Shown: piece after piece, positions 31,791 to 41,187 of the stretch
Layout: each line of letters opens with the position of its first letter
Numbering within the stretch: the stretch's first letter is position 1
NCBI GenBank assembly: GCA_040904025.1
Contig: JBBDUG010000039.1
Location: 22,829-86,828 of the forward strand
Length of the DNA stretch: 64,000 nt
Direction: 5' to 3'
Source of the DNA: JBBDUG01 sp040904025
GTDB lineage: Bacteria; Patescibacteriota; Minisyncoccia; Phycocordibacterales; SW-6-46-9
Notes under the pieces: generated by a model
Seen by the model: only the letters and a program-made list of their open reading frames with translations
Told to the model about the DNA's origin: nothing
Database searches by the model: none
Translations under genes and position numbers: made by a program

Positions 31791-33014
31791 ATGAAAAAAC
31801 GAACCGCAACATTACTTATAATCCTACTCATCGTCCTCATTGGAGGGGGAATATATTGGTATTTCACCTTAACAGGACAGTCTGAAGAGAGGGGTGAACG
31901 AGAGGGGCAAGATTTCAATCTTCCATCTTTTGAGGAAGATATGGTTGGACAAGGGGGAGATGGAGGAATGGAGGGCGATGAATCAGAAGGATTTACATTT
32001 TCGGCGGGCGTCGCACCATATCAACGCCTTGCAAATAATGTTGCAGGTGCGGTGACACTTGATGATTCAGAGGCAACATCCTCAATTCGTCTCATACGCC
32101 GAGATTCAGGTCATGTATATGAGGCCTTTATCCGCGATGAGATAATACGACTCACAAATACAACAATCCCACGGGTTCAAGAGGTTAAATTCTCTCCAGA
32201 TGGAGAAAATCTTATCCTTCAATACCTCGATGAGGCACGAGAAAATTTTAGAACATATCTCGGATCACTTGTTGAAAATACCGAAGGTGAAGAAGATCAA
32301 ACCCCATTCCGTATTTCTGGTTCATTCCTACCAAATGATATTGTCGCATATGATTTCTCCCCGGATAACGCAGAGCTCTTCTATATTCGTACAACCACTA
32401 CTGGGTCAGAAGGAATTATATACTCTCTCTTAAATGACACTTCGGAGATCATATTTACCTCAGAGGTCTCAAAATGGGATGTTGATTGGATTGCCAATGC
32501 GACTATTGCACTCCAAACAAAGTCTTCTGGAGTTGCTGAGGGGTACCTCTATTTCCTTTCCACTTCTGGTACACTTAGTCGTGTTTTAGGGGAACATAAC
32601 GGCCTCACAACCCTCGTCCATCCATCTTTAGATACTATTTTCTATAGTGATTCGAGAGGCACTATCACATCTTATGTATATAATCAGGGGGAACGAGAAA
32701 CAACACAACTTAGTATTAAAACACTCGCTGAAAAGTGTGTTTGGAGCACAGAAGAAGAAAATATCCTCTTCTGTGCAGTCCCACAAACGCTCTCTGGAGG
32801 TACATACCCAGATGTATGGTATAGAGGAGATATTTCTTTTAATGATTCCTTTTGGCGTATAAATACTGCCACTGGAAGGGAAGAGCGTATTGCTTCACCG
32901 AGTGATTTTGAAGAGGATCCTGTTGATGCAGTTGACTTGCAGTTGATAGAAGAAGATGAGTTTCTTATTTTCCGAAATAAAAAAGACGGATCTCTTTGGA
33001 GTCTCCGCCTCTAG
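31791..33014 (+). CDS. Membrane-anchored beta-propeller-like protein
   Basis: 407 aa. N-terminal membrane anchor (TLLIILLIVLIGGGIYWYF, near 5-23), an acidic Gly-rich linker (about 30-70), and a beta-rich domain with TolB/WD40-like repeats: VKFSPDGENLILQY, YDFSPDNAELFYI, and WSTEEENILFCA at roughly 50-100-residue spacing. Probably an extracytoplasmic scaffold. It begins 5 bp after the pilin-like gene and closes the secretion-like operon; convergent with yidC with only 20 bp between them. Confidence 0.75.
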   Translation: MKKRTATLLIILLIVLIGGGIYWYFTLTGQSEERGEREGQDFNLPSFEEDMVGQGGDGGMEGDESEGFTFSAGVAPYQRLANNVAGAVTLDDSEATSSIRLIRRDSGHVYEAFIRDEIIRLTNTTIPRVQEVKFSPDGENLILQYLDEARENFRTYLGSLVENTEGEEDQTPFRISGSFLPNDIVAYDFSPDNAELFYIRTTTTGSEGIIYSLLNDTSEIIFTSEVSKWDVDWIANATIALQTKSSGVAEGYLYFLSTSGTLSRVLGEHNGLTTLVHPSLDTIFYSDSRGTITSYVYNQGERETTQLSIKTLAEKCVWSTEEENILFCAVPQTLSGGTYPDVWYRGDISFNDSFWRINTATGREERIASPSDFEEDPVDAVDLQLIEEDEFLIFRNKKDGSLWSLRL

Positions 33015-33034
33015 GAATATTTATTTTTTATACA

Positions 33035-33778
33035 TTAAGCTGGCACTTCCTCTGGAGTGCCTCCTTTCACATATCGACGAACATATAATTCCTGCCCGAT
33101 GTGAAAAAGGTTAGATGTTATCCAATATAGAGCAATAGCAGCTGTGAGTTTGTACGCAAAGAATGCAACGAATAGTGGGAATATATATCGCATCTGCGTC
33201 TTCATGCTTCGCATCATACCCGCTTTTAATGAATCATCATCTTTATCATCATCGTCTTTTGGAAGAGCCAACTGCATCTGGAAGAATTGTGATACTCCGG
33301 TAAGGAGTGCAAGAATGATACTCCCGCTTGAGACAGTAACAAGGCCGAGGAAGACCATATTAATATTCTCTGGTGTAGGGATGAAAGAGTAGAGAATAGA
33401 TTCATCAACTATAGGGAACCCCCCTTTAAGAATTACCCAATAAAGACCTAAGATGATTGGGATTTGAAGAAGAAGTACAAGAAACCCTGAGAATGGTTTT
33501 ACTCCTTTTTCTTTATAAAGCTCCATCATCTTCATTGCTTGTGTCTCTCGATCATCTTTATACTTCTCACGAATCTTTTTAACATCCGGCTCAATCTCTT
33601 TAACTGCTAGTTGTGTTTTAACTGCCTTAATAGAGAGAGGGGAGAGTATAAACTTAATAATGAGAGTGAGAATAATAACAACAACTCCGATGTCTGCCCA
33701 AGGGAGAAGATCAAGAAGAAGGACAAGGGCGTTATATATTGGATCGTATATAATTGTTGAGAAGATGGCTTTAATCAT
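33035..33778 (-). CDS. yidC: YidC/Oxa1-family membrane protein insertase
   Basis: Inserts membrane proteins alone or with SecYEG. 247 aa, the short Gram-positive-like form without a large periplasmic domain. Five membrane segments are visible; the conserved KEKGVKPFSGFLVLLLQIPI region carries the cytosolic loop and the start of TM3, and LYWITSNLFHIGQ marks the last segment. Located downstream of rnpA and rpmH in the canonical rpmH-rnpA-yidC order, on the strand opposite to dnaA. Confidence 0.94.
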   Translation of the reverse strand: MIKAIFSTIIYDPIYNALVLLLDLLPWADIGVVVIILTLIIKFILSPLSIKAVKTQLAVKEIEPDVKKIREKYKDDRETQAMKMMELYKEKGVKPFSGFLVLLLQIPIILGLYWVILKGGFPIVDESILYSFIPTPENINMVFLGLVTVSSGSIILALLTGVSQFFQMQLALPKDDDDKDDDSLKAGMMRSMKTQMRYIFPLFVAFFAYKLTAAIALYWITSNLFHIGQELYVRRYVKGGTPEEVPA

Positions 33779-33806
33779 TGCTGTATAGTATCACATCTAG
33801 TGTATG

Positions 33807-34136
33807 TTATTTGTTGATTTTTGTAAGAAGTGTACGTATCTCAGAACACAATTCTTTTTTTGTAAGATGTTGTGCTCCTTTTTTAAAGAAAAATATCACA
33901 ACAACACCTTTAGGGGGCTCTTTTATTATTTCTTCAAGACATGAATACCCTTTTCTTTTTAAAGAATTACGCGCAGCCGCTTTTTTTACAACCGACTTCG
34001 GTACACTAAATGAAAATTTACTCTCCCCATCTATTAGGAGTGTTTTTACGTAAAGATGTTCTCCTGAAATGGTTTTTCCAGAGGAAAACACCTCATGAAA
34101 GAGGTGTTTATCCACACGTCGGTCTCGAGAAATCAT
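33807..34136 (-). CDS. rnpA: Ribonuclease P protein component
   Basis: Protein cofactor of RNase P, which matures tRNA 5' ends. 109 aa. The family core is visible (FSFSVPKSVVKKAAARNSLKRKG), but the usual RNR motif reads RNS, a change in the basic face that contacts RNA. N-terminal RRVDKHLFHEVFSSGKTISG matches the family. It lies 9 bp after rpmH and 28 bp before yidC. A perfect DnaA box (TTATCCACA, 34108-34116) overlaps its 5' coding end. Confidence 0.9.
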   Translation of the reverse strand: MISRDRRVDKHLFHEVFSSGKTISGEHLYVKTLLIDGESKFSFSVPKSVVKKAAARNSLKRKGYSCLEEIIKEPPKGVVVIFFFKKGAQHLTKKELCSEIRTLLTKINK

Positions 34137-34145
34137 AATAATTTA

Positions 34146-34280
34146 CTATGCAGAAAGCTTAGATCGTCCTTTTCGACGTCGTGATTTGAGAACCTTACGT
34201 CCTCCTTTTGTCTTCTTACGAGCACGAAATCCGTGTGATTTCTTTCGTTTTTTATTTTTTGGTTGATATGTAGTTGACAT
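34146..34280 (-). CDS. rpmH: 50S ribosomal protein L34
   Basis: 44 aa, strongly basic, with the family block SHGFRARKKTKGGRKVLKSRRRKGRSKLSA-like ending. The in-frame extension up to 34529 has no L34 similarity and crosses the dnaA promoter, so ATG 34280 is the start. Divergent from dnaA across the 160-bp interval that carries DnaA-box-like sequences. Confidence 0.96.
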   Translation of the reverse strand: MSTTYQPKNKKRKKSHGFRARKKTKGGRKVLKSRRRKGRSKLSA

Positions 34281-34352
34281 AAGCGTACATACGGTAGCAT
34301 AGGCAGAGGGGAGATACAAGATAAAAAAATCTTCTAAAAAGCTATACACACC

Positions 34353-34361
34353 TTGTCCACA
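34353..34361 (+). promoter_or_regulatory. DnaA-box-like site before dnaA
   Basis: TTGTCCACA, one change from TTATCCACA, between rpmH and dnaA; a consensus box lies at 34108-34116. Could support DnaA autoregulation. A TATAAT box near 34416-34421 is the probable dnaA -10. Confidence 0.45.
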
Positions 34362-34440
34362 GGTTGTGAACATAAATACCCCGTTTCCACAAGTTTTTAC
34401 ACACCGATCTTTTGCGTATAATGGGGCACACGAACCTCTC

Positions 34441-35802
34441 ATGGAAACATATGAAATCGACAGTAAGGATATGTGGGGTCGGGTGCTCGTCGAGGCGGAA
34501 CTTAATGTACCCGAAGCTACGTTCAACACCTGGTTTAAAGATACCTTTATCGCTCGCGCGGAAAACGGCGTCGTCTATATTGGTGTTCCTAATGAATTTG
34601 TAAAAACATGGCTAAAAGAGAAGTATCATAAGTTTATACTCAAAACACTTCGAGAAAACTCCGAACATGTACGAGGAGTTGAATATATCATCGCCGAGAA
34701 GAAGCAAGATAATAAAAAGAAGCAAACTAAAAAACAAATAAAACAACAATCTGGAGGACTCCCACTTAGTGATTTATATATTAATAAGGATGATAATTTA
34801 AACCCCCGCTACACATTTAATTCTTTTATTGTCGGGCCGTTTAACGAACTTGCATATGCAGCAACTCAAGCAATTTTAAAGAATCTTGGAGGCGCATATA
34901 ATCCACTTTTTGTATATGGAAAAACTGGAGTAGGGAAGACACACCTTATCCAAGCAGTTGGAAATAAAATTAAAGAAAGTCATCCTTCTGCACAAGTTTT
35001 TTACTTAACTTCTGAAAAGTTTGCTGTTGATTATATTAACTCGGTCCAGAATAATACGGTAAATATTTTTAAAGAAAAGTATAGAAAATACGATCTGTTA
35101 ATAATGGACGATATCCAATTTCTTTCTAAAAAAGAGAAAACTCAGGAGGAGCTTTTCCACCTTTTCAACACTCTATACGACCGTAATAAGCAAATAATCT
35201 TTAGTTCTGATGTTCATCCCAATCACCTCTCAGACATCGAGGACCGACTCCAGTCACGTTTTAGTGCGGGTATGATAGTAGACATACCTCAACCTGAACA
35301 AGAGTCCCGTATAGCAATTCTACGCGCAAAGGTAGATCAAACCGGGGTTTCTGTTAAAGATGAGGTTATTGAACATCTCGCTGAGGTAATTGCATCAAAT
35401 ATTCGTGAACTTGAAGGAGCCCTCAACACCATTATTATGCAGAGTGAGTTAAAACAAAAAGAACTTAGTCTCCAAGAGGTAAAGAAGCTTATTCAAGGGA
35501 GTGTAAAGACAAAGAAAGCTCCGGCAATAAAAGATGTGGTTAAGTGTGTTGCTAATTTTTACTCAATAGACGAGGAGTTGATACATAAAAAGACTCGTAA
35601 AAAAGAAATTGTTCTTCCACGACAAATAATTATGTATATCCTCAGAGAGGATTATGCTATTCCATACCCCACAATTGGACAAAAAATTGGAGGGAGAGAT
35701 CACACAACCGTCATCCACTCATATGAAAAGATTAAAAAAGACTTAAAATCAAACTCCACCCTTTCACATGAGATTGACCAGATCCGTGCGATTCTTTCGT
35801 AA
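34441..35802 (+). CDS. dnaA: Chromosomal replication initiator DnaA
   Basis: AAA+ initiator that binds DnaA boxes and melts the origin. 453 aa from ATG 34441 (METYEIDS). Domain I (DMWGRVLVEAELNVPEATFNTWF), a Lys/Gln-rich linker (about 100-120), Walker A KTGVGKTHL (about 160), Walker B LLIMDDIQFL (about 218), Arg finger region DRLQSRFSAGM, and domain IV with the GGRDHTTVIHSYEK helix-turn-helix signature (about 416). The longer ORF start at 34366 lies upstream of the -10 box and is rejected. Followed by a 353-bp interval that is the best origin candidate. Confidence 0.98.
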   Translation: METYEIDSKDMWGRVLVEAELNVPEATFNTWFKDTFIARAENGVVYIGVPNEFVKTWLKEKYHKFILKTLRENSEHVRGVEYIIAEKKQDNKKKQTKKQIKQQSGGLPLSDLYINKDDNLNPRYTFNSFIVGPFNELAYAATQAILKNLGGAYNPLFVYGKTGVGKTHLIQAVGNKIKESHPSAQVFYLTSEKFAVDYINSVQNNTVNIFKEKYRKYDLLIMDDIQFLSKKEKTQEELFHLFNTLYDRNKQIIFSSDVHPNHLSDIEDRLQSRFSAGMIVDIPQPEQESRIAILRAKVDQTGVSVKDEVIEHLAEVIASNIRELEGALNTIIMQSELKQKELSLQEVKKLIQGSVKTKKAPAIKDVVKCVANFYSIDEELIHKKTRKKEIVLPRQIIMYILREDYAIPYPTIGQKIGGRDHTTVIHSYEKIKKDLKSNSTLSHEIDQIRAILS

Positions 35803-36155
35803 CGGACAAGGATGTTGAAAAAGGTGGGGAAAAGTGCCTTGAAAAGTGGGTAAGAAGTGTGTGAAGAAGGTGTTTAAAAGTTAGATATTAGATGTGTATA
35901 GATATTTAATTCTTTTACCATCTTTTTAGTTATCACCAACTCTTCCAATACACTTACACACATATCCACATAGTTGTGCAATTACATAATTATATATTAG
36001 TGTTGATGTTGAGGGGTTATATATGGTTATACACCTATACACAGAGATAATAATAGTAATAATAAGTTTTTAATTTAAAAATTCTTATCAACATACACTG
36101 GAAAACTGGGATAAAAAAACAAAGATAATCTCAACAGTGTGTAATAATAATCAAT
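35803..36155. other. oriC: Candidate replication origin (oriC)
   Basis: The dnaA-dnaN gap is 353 bp and strongly AT-rich. Visible elements: box-like ATATCCACA (35962-35970), TTATACACC (36027-36035), CTATACACA (36035-36043) and TTATCAACA (36085-36093), each one or two changes from TTATCCACA. Right after the two tandem boxes comes TAATAATAGTAATAATAA (36048-36065), six consecutive TAA/TAG trinucleotides matching the DnaA-trio element, then a TTTTTAATTTAAAAA stretch suited to unwinding. The arrangement box-box-trio-AT region follows the known bacterial basal unwinding system. No plain consensus box is present. Confidence 0.7.
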
Positions 36156-37253
36156 ATGAAAGTTGAATGTGTTCGAGAAAAATTAGAAAGAGCAGTGTCA
36201 CTTGCGAGTAATGTTACTGGAAAAGATTTAAGCCTCCCCGTTCTTAAATGTGTTTTACTCATTGTTAAAAATTCAACCCTTATCGTTCGATCAACCAACC
36301 TCGATCTTGGAGTTGAGGTTCGTATTTCGGTAAAAACAGATAAAGAGGGCGTTGTTGCTGTTCCCGCTGATATTCTAAAAAACTTTCTTACCAGTTTATA
36401 TAATGATAAAAAAGTATTTCTTGAACTTAAAGACTCAACTCTTGTTGTTACAACTAATCACACCAAAACTCAAATAAAAACTCTTTCTCATGATGAGTTT
36501 CCATCAATTCCTGTACTTGAAGACGCTACAGCAATATCACTTCCTGCAACTAAGTTTCTTGAAGGATTAAATTCTGTTTACTACACAGCATCCCCTTCAA
36601 GTATGAAGCCGGAACTTGCGAGTGTGTATATCCACAAAGAGAATAGTCAGCTTATTTTTGCTGCGACCGACTCATTTCGTTTAGCTGAAAAAAAGGTGAA
36701 AATAAAAAACCTTGATGAGTTTCCTTCTCTTCTTATTCCTCATAAAAACGTTGTTGAGATACTAAAAATCCTTGATAATACCGGCGATGATGTTGAGCTC
36801 CATCTTTCTGATAATCAAATCGCACTTAAGCAAGGGGATGTTTATATCACCTCACGGGTTGTTGATGGGGTATTCCCCGACTACAGACAAATTATTCCAA
36901 AAGAACATACCACAGAGGCTGTTATGCTTAAAAAAGACTTACAAGGGGCGCTTAAACTCTCTAATATTTTTGCTGATAAGTTTAATCAAATAACGTTAGT
37001 TATAGACCCTAAAAAGAAAGTGTTTGAGATACAAACAACAAACAGTGATGTAGGGGAGAATAAAGGACAGGTTGACGCTGCAATTAACGGAGAGGTGGTC
37101 GAGATGAGTTTTAATTATCGATACATTATTGAGTGTTTTCAGTCTATAACAACAGATAGTGTCTCCCTCGGGCTTTCATCAGGTAAACCAATGGTTATTA
37201 AAGGGGTGGGGGATGAAAACTTTCTCTACCTTGTGATGTCTATGAATCGATAG
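36156..37253 (+). CDS. dnaN: DNA polymerase III beta sliding clamp
   Basis: Ring-shaped processivity clamp. 365 aa with the three-domain repeat; recognisable blocks are LPVLKCVLL near the N-terminus, ATDSFRLAEKKV in the middle, the RVVDGVFPDYRQIIPKE block, and C-terminal FNYRYIIECFQSI with PMVIKGVGDENFLYLVMSM. The hydrophobic protein-binding pocket should therefore be intact. 353 bp after dnaA, 9 bp before the DciA-like gene. No recF or gyrB follows. Confidence 0.97.
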   Translation: MKVECVREKLERAVSLASNVTGKDLSLPVLKCVLLIVKNSTLIVRSTNLDLGVEVRISVKTDKEGVVAVPADILKNFLTSLYNDKKVFLELKDSTLVVTTNHTKTQIKTLSHDEFPSIPVLEDATAISLPATKFLEGLNSVYYTASPSSMKPELASVYIHKENSQLIFAATDSFRLAEKKVKIKNLDEFPSLLIPHKNVVEILKILDNTGDDVELHLSDNQIALKQGDVYITSRVVDGVFPDYRQIIPKEHTTEAVMLKKDLQGALKLSNIFADKFNQITLVIDPKKKVFEIQTTNSDVGENKGQVDAAINGEVVEMSFNYRYIIECFQSITTDSVSLGLSSGKPMVIKGVGDENFLYLVMSMNR

Positions 37254-37262
37254 AGGGATTAT

Positions 37263-37520
37263 ATGGAATCTCCACTTAAAAAATTTCTCGAACGATACAG
37301 ACACCTTATTCCAAAATCTCGGATTATAAAAGAGCGTGTTGTAGAAGTATTGAAAGAAGAGTGTAATATTTCTCTTGAAGAGAACCAAATTAACGTACGT
37401 AACTCTATTGTTTATCTACGTATCCCCTCAAATGCACGATCAATTATATATAGAAAGAAAAATACACTTATTAAAAATATTAATGAAGGGGGGAAGGTGA
37501 ATATAGAAGATATTCGTTAA
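37263..37520 (+). CDS. Short DUF721/DciA-like protein
   Basis: 85 aa. The C-terminal half has the DUF721 pattern NSIVYLRIPSNARSIIYRKKNTLIKNIN (a beta strand, then wA-x-eL-like helix and late N), seen in DciA helicase loaders. Position right after dnaN in an origin locus fits replicative helicase loading. It lacks the N-terminal extension of larger DciA proteins, and no motif is decisive, so the assignment is tentative. It overlaps the convergent PBP gene by 4 bp. Confidence 0.55.
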   Translation: MESPLKKFLERYRHLIPKSRIIKERVVEVLKEECNISLEENQINVRNSIVYLRIPSNARSIIYRKKNTLIKNINEGGKVNIEDIR

Positions 37521-39865
37521 TTAAGAATATCAATTTGACGTTGGAGTGTTACCAAATCCCCTCCCGTTGTTGTTATTTCAATATTAAGAGTGTATCTTCC
37601 CGAATCAATATCGATCTCATTTGGGGTGAATGAGAACGTTGGATCTTCTGAGGTGTTAATAAGTTCTCCATCTATCTTAACCTCGTACCGCTCGATGAGA
37701 TTAGAAGGGGAGAGGGTAAAACTTACCACTTCATTGAGGGAGTATTCAGAGTTAAGACCAGATATTTGAAAGGAGCTTTCTTGTGGTTCACTATTAAATC
37801 CACGGTTGGTAGCCCATCGAGACACACTGTATTCCCAATTTCTATATTGTGGGTCGGAGGACGGGTTTGATGGGATAGACCCACGAGGGTTTTCTTTGTT
37901 AACCCAATGAAGTATTGAATGATGACCTCCCATTGCCGCCGCATCTCCTTGTAGTATTGGTTTTATGTCACCGTCTATTGGTCGGGGGTCTTTAAAATTC
38001 TCAGTGGGGTATTTCTCAAGTGCGATTTGCATAAATTCGTTCCAGAGTGGAGCGATAATAAAACCAGCAACACGCTTTACCATTGGACTATTATCATTAT
38101 TCCCCGCCCACGCACCAACAGAGATTGTGGGGCTGTATCCTACAATCCATGCGTCACGATAATCGTTTGTGGTACCAGTTTTTGCGGCTACATCCTGGCC
38201 AGGGAAGTGTAAGTATGAGTTTTGGCCGAAGGCTGGAGCTCGAGCATCATTATCAGAGAGAATATCATTGATCTGTCGCGCGATTTCAGAAGAAATTGCA
38301 CGCCGTGGGTTAGTGTTAAATTCTTCGAGTACATCTCCATTCGTGTCTTCTATACGTAAGATTGATTGGTATGGATTACGAATACCATCATTCCCAAAGA
38401 CTGAATATGAACTTGTCATATCAAGGAGGGAAACTTCTCCACCTCCAAGTACGAGGGTGAGACCATATCGTTCAACATCTTCTAAGCTATTAATTCCCAT
38501 ATCTCGCGCGGTACGAAGTGATTCCTGCATTCCTGCTAAGTAAAGCGCTTTTACCGCTGGTATGTTAACTGATTGCGCAAGGGCGTTTCGGAAAGTAATA
38601 GGGCCTTGAAAATTACCATCGTAGTTAACTGGGCTATAACAGTTGTTTTCAGAGGTAAGATTACTTGCTGAACAATTGACTGAGAATTGAGTTTTAAGAT
38701 CATATACAATTGTTTCAGGAGTATACCCTCTCTTAAAAGCGGTTGCATATACAAACGGCTTAAACGCAGATCCTGGCTGTCTGTGTGCGAGTGCAGTATT
38801 AAATTTTCCAGGGATTTGTTCATCAAAATAATCCCGTGATCCTACCATTGTAAGGATTTGACCCGTTTTAGGATCAATTGCGACTAACGCAGCATTACGC
38901 GCGTTGAAGTTGGTGGTATTTGAAAGTGCTTGTCGCTTTACAATCTCCTGTCCTTGTCGTTGTAGATCATAGTCGAGTGTTGTTATTACATTTAATCCAT
39001 ATTCATTCAATGCGCGTGGTCCGTAATTCTTTTCAATATACTCTCCAACATAAAAAACAAAATGGGGGGCAAAGATTCCGTACGCACCTGGCTCAGCAAA
39101 ATCAACAGTAGTTTCCATTGCTTCTTTATATTCCTGCTTCGTTATGAAATTATGGGCCCGCATACGGCGTAGAACGGTGTTCTTACGCTCTTCAAGGGCG
39201 TCCCGGTTGTTCCCATAGGGGGAGAAGTATGTTGGCGCCTGAGGGAGCGCTGCGAGGTAGGCAGACTCAGCGAGTGTGAGGTCCATCGCGGTCTTTCCAT
39301 AGAAACGTCGAGCCGCCTCTTCAATTCCATACATATTTCCTCCATATGGAACTTCATTCAAATACATTTCAAGAATATCTTCCTTGGTAAGAACCTTCTC
39401 CATTTTAAGTGCTAGAACCCACTCCTTCATTTTTCGGGTGATTGTTTTTTCGTTAGTAAGGAGTGAGTTTTTAACAACTTGTTGAGTTATAGTTGAGCCA
39501 CCTTGTCCCCCAAGAAGATCTCCCTCTTTTAAATTTGAGAAAGCAGCTCGAATAATTGCTGAGGGTTTTATTCCAAAATGTTTATAAAAATCCTCATCCT
39601 CAATAGCAATAGTTGCATTTTTTATATGCCGCGACATCTCTTCAAATGGCACAACAGTGCGTTTTATATCCCCATGGAACTCATATAAAAGATGTTCACC
39701 AGTTCGATCATATATTTTTGTTGACTGCACTATTGTGCGATCATTAAAAGCTGAAAGGTCGGGAATCTGGAATGTAGATGCCCATACAAGAAGAGCACCC
39801 CCAATAATGGCGGCCCCTATCGCACCTATTTTTATTAAACTCTTTGTTTTTTCACCTAATTTCAT
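37517..39865 (-). CDS. Class A penicillin-binding protein (PBP1A type)
   Basis: Bifunctional glycosyltransferase and DD-transpeptidase for peptidoglycan polymerisation. 782 aa. N-terminal membrane anchor (GAIGAAIIGGALLVWAS), GT51 domain with EDEDFYKHFG and GGSTITQQVVKN, then the transpeptidase with SAFKPF (SxxK, near residue 366), SVN and KTGTTNDYRDAW. An extra C-terminal beta-rich domain of about 90 residues (from QISGLNSEYSLNEVVSF) looks Ig-like. All catalytic motifs are present. Divergent from tyrS; single gene. Confidence 0.95.
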   Translation of the reverse strand: MKLGEKTKSLIKIGAIGAAIIGGALLVWASTFQIPDLSAFNDRTIVQSTKIYDRTGEHLLYEFHGDIKRTVVPFEEMSRHIKNATIAIEDEDFYKHFGIKPSAIIRAAFSNLKEGDLLGGQGGSTITQQVVKNSLLTNEKTITRKMKEWVLALKMEKVLTKEDILEMYLNEVPYGGNMYGIEEAARRFYGKTAMDLTLAESAYLAALPQAPTYFSPYGNNRDALEERKNTVLRRMRAHNFITKQEYKEAMETTVDFAEPGAYGIFAPHFVFYVGEYIEKNYGPRALNEYGLNVITTLDYDLQRQGQEIVKRQALSNTTNFNARNAALVAIDPKTGQILTMVGSRDYFDEQIPGKFNTALAHRQPGSAFKPFVYATAFKRGYTPETIVYDLKTQFSVNCSASNLTSENNCYSPVNYDGNFQGPITFRNALAQSVNIPAVKALYLAGMQESLRTARDMGINSLEDVERYGLTLVLGGGEVSLLDMTSSYSVFGNDGIRNPYQSILRIEDTNGDVLEEFNTNPRRAISSEIARQINDILSDNDARAPAFGQNSYLHFPGQDVAAKTGTTNDYRDAWIVGYSPTISVGAWAGNNDNSPMVKRVAGFIIAPLWNEFMQIALEKYPTENFKDPRPIDGDIKPILQGDAAAMGGHHSILHWVNKENPRGSIPSNPSSDPQYRNWEYSVSRWATNRGFNSEPQESSFQISGLNSEYSLNEVVSFTLSPSNLIERYEVKIDGELINTSEDPTFSFTPNEIDIDSGRYTLNIEITTTGGDLVTLQRQIDILN

Positions 39866-39952
39866 TGCTTTTATGGCCTCAAGTATACCGTATAACAGCT
39901 TTAAATAACAGGTTAGTTTGAAGAAATCACACTTCGCGGTATAGTTTAAAGC

Positions 39953-41158
39953 ATGACAGATGGTGTTGACGAAGCAAAAATAGATATCTTACTCACTCGA
40001 GGGGTCGAGAATATATATCCTGATAAAGAGGAGGTTAAAGAACGGTTGCTTTCTGGACCTCAAACTATATATCTTGGGATTGATCCAACTGGCCCATCAC
40101 TCCATATGGGGCACGCTATTATATTACGGAAGCTTCGCGACCTTCAGAAGCTTGGGCACAAGATAATACTCCTAATTGGTGACTTTACCGCGATGATCGG
40201 GGATCCGAGTGGAAAAGATGAAGTACGCAAATCTCTTACCCGCGAAGAAGTATTAAAAAACGCAGAGACATATAAAGAGCAGGCAGCACTCTTCCTTGAT
40301 TTTGAGGGAGAGAACGCGGTGGAGTTAAGGCATAACTCTGAATGGCTTGACTCGCTCACATTTGAAGATGTGGTCGAAGCCGCACATCACCTTACCGTAC
40401 AAGAGTTACTTAAACGAGATATGTTTCGTCGACGTGTAGATAATGAGCGTCCTATTTATTTACACGAATTTTTGTACCCGCTTATGCAGGGGTATGATGC
40501 TGTTGCAATGAATGTAGACGGGGAGATAGGGGGGAATGATCAAGTGTTTAATATGCTTGTTGGACGCACACTTCTCAAACAGATGAAGGAAAAAGATAAG
40601 TTTGTTATTGGTATGAAGCTTCTTGTTGATCCAACTGGCAAGAAAATGGGGAAGAGTGAGGGGAATATGGTGACCCTTACCGATGAGCCACAAGAGATGT
40701 TTGGAAAAGTTATGAGTTGGACTGACGAGATGATAGTTCCCGGGTTTGAACTCTGTACAGATATATCAACAAAGGAAATACAACAAATAACAGATTCACT
40801 TGAGTCTGGAGAAAATCCTCGTGATATAAAAATGAGGTTGGGGCGAGAGATCGTTGCAACATATCATGGAGAGGAGCGTGCAGAGCAAGCACAAGAAGAA
40901 TTTATCTCCACATTTAAAGAAGGGGGGATTCCTGATGACATTGAAACAGTATCTATTACCTCTGGTACAGAACTCGGCGATATTTTGAATGATAATGATG
41001 TTGTGCCGTCAAAAAATCAATTCAGGCGTTTGGTAGATGACGGAGCTATTACCAACATGGATACAGATAAAAAAATTACAGATTATAATTATAAGATAGA
41101 GAAACCACTAACGGTAAAGGTAGGAAAACGGAGATTTCTTAAAATAGAGGTTGAATAG
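39953..41158 (+). CDS. tyrS: Tyrosyl-tRNA synthetase
   Basis: Class I synthetase charging tRNA-Tyr. 401 aa with HIGH as HMGH (PTGPSLHMGHA, about residue 46), KMSKS as KMGKS (about 228), the tyrosine-binding QGYDAVAM block, and a C-terminal S4 RNA-binding domain (PSKNQFRRLVDDGAI). This is the TyrRS type 2 (TyrZ) style. TATAGT at 39940-39945 ends 7 nt before the ATG, predicting a leaderless mRNA, so no T-box leader exists. A strong terminator follows. Confidence 0.96.
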   Translation: MTDGVDEAKIDILLTRGVENIYPDKEEVKERLLSGPQTIYLGIDPTGPSLHMGHAIILRKLRDLQKLGHKIILLIGDFTAMIGDPSGKDEVRKSLTREEVLKNAETYKEQAALFLDFEGENAVELRHNSEWLDSLTFEDVVEAAHHLTVQELLKRDMFRRRVDNERPIYLHEFLYPLMQGYDAVAMNVDGEIGGNDQVFNMLVGRTLLKQMKEKDKFVIGMKLLVDPTGKKMGKSEGNMVTLTDEPQEMFGKVMSWTDEMIVPGFELCTDISTKEIQQITDSLESGENPRDIKMRLGREIVATYHGEERAEQAQEEFISTFKEGGIPDDIETVSITSGTELGDILNDNDVVPSKNQFRRLVDDGAITNMDTDKKITDYNYKIEKPLTVKVGKRRFLKIEVE

Positions 41159-41187
41159 AAAAACCCCGCGCTAGGCGGGGTTTTTCT
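41159..41187. terminator. Bidirectional terminator of tyrS and the acidic small gene
   Basis: AAAAACCCCGC-GCTAG-GCGGGGTTTTT, with A and T runs on both sides. It ends at the stop codon of the minus-strand 57-aa gene. Confidence 0.95.

Noticed and set aside
34146..34529. Longer 127-aa version of the L34 gene
   Set aside because: The extension crosses the dnaA promoter region and has no L34 similarity; 44 aa is the family length.
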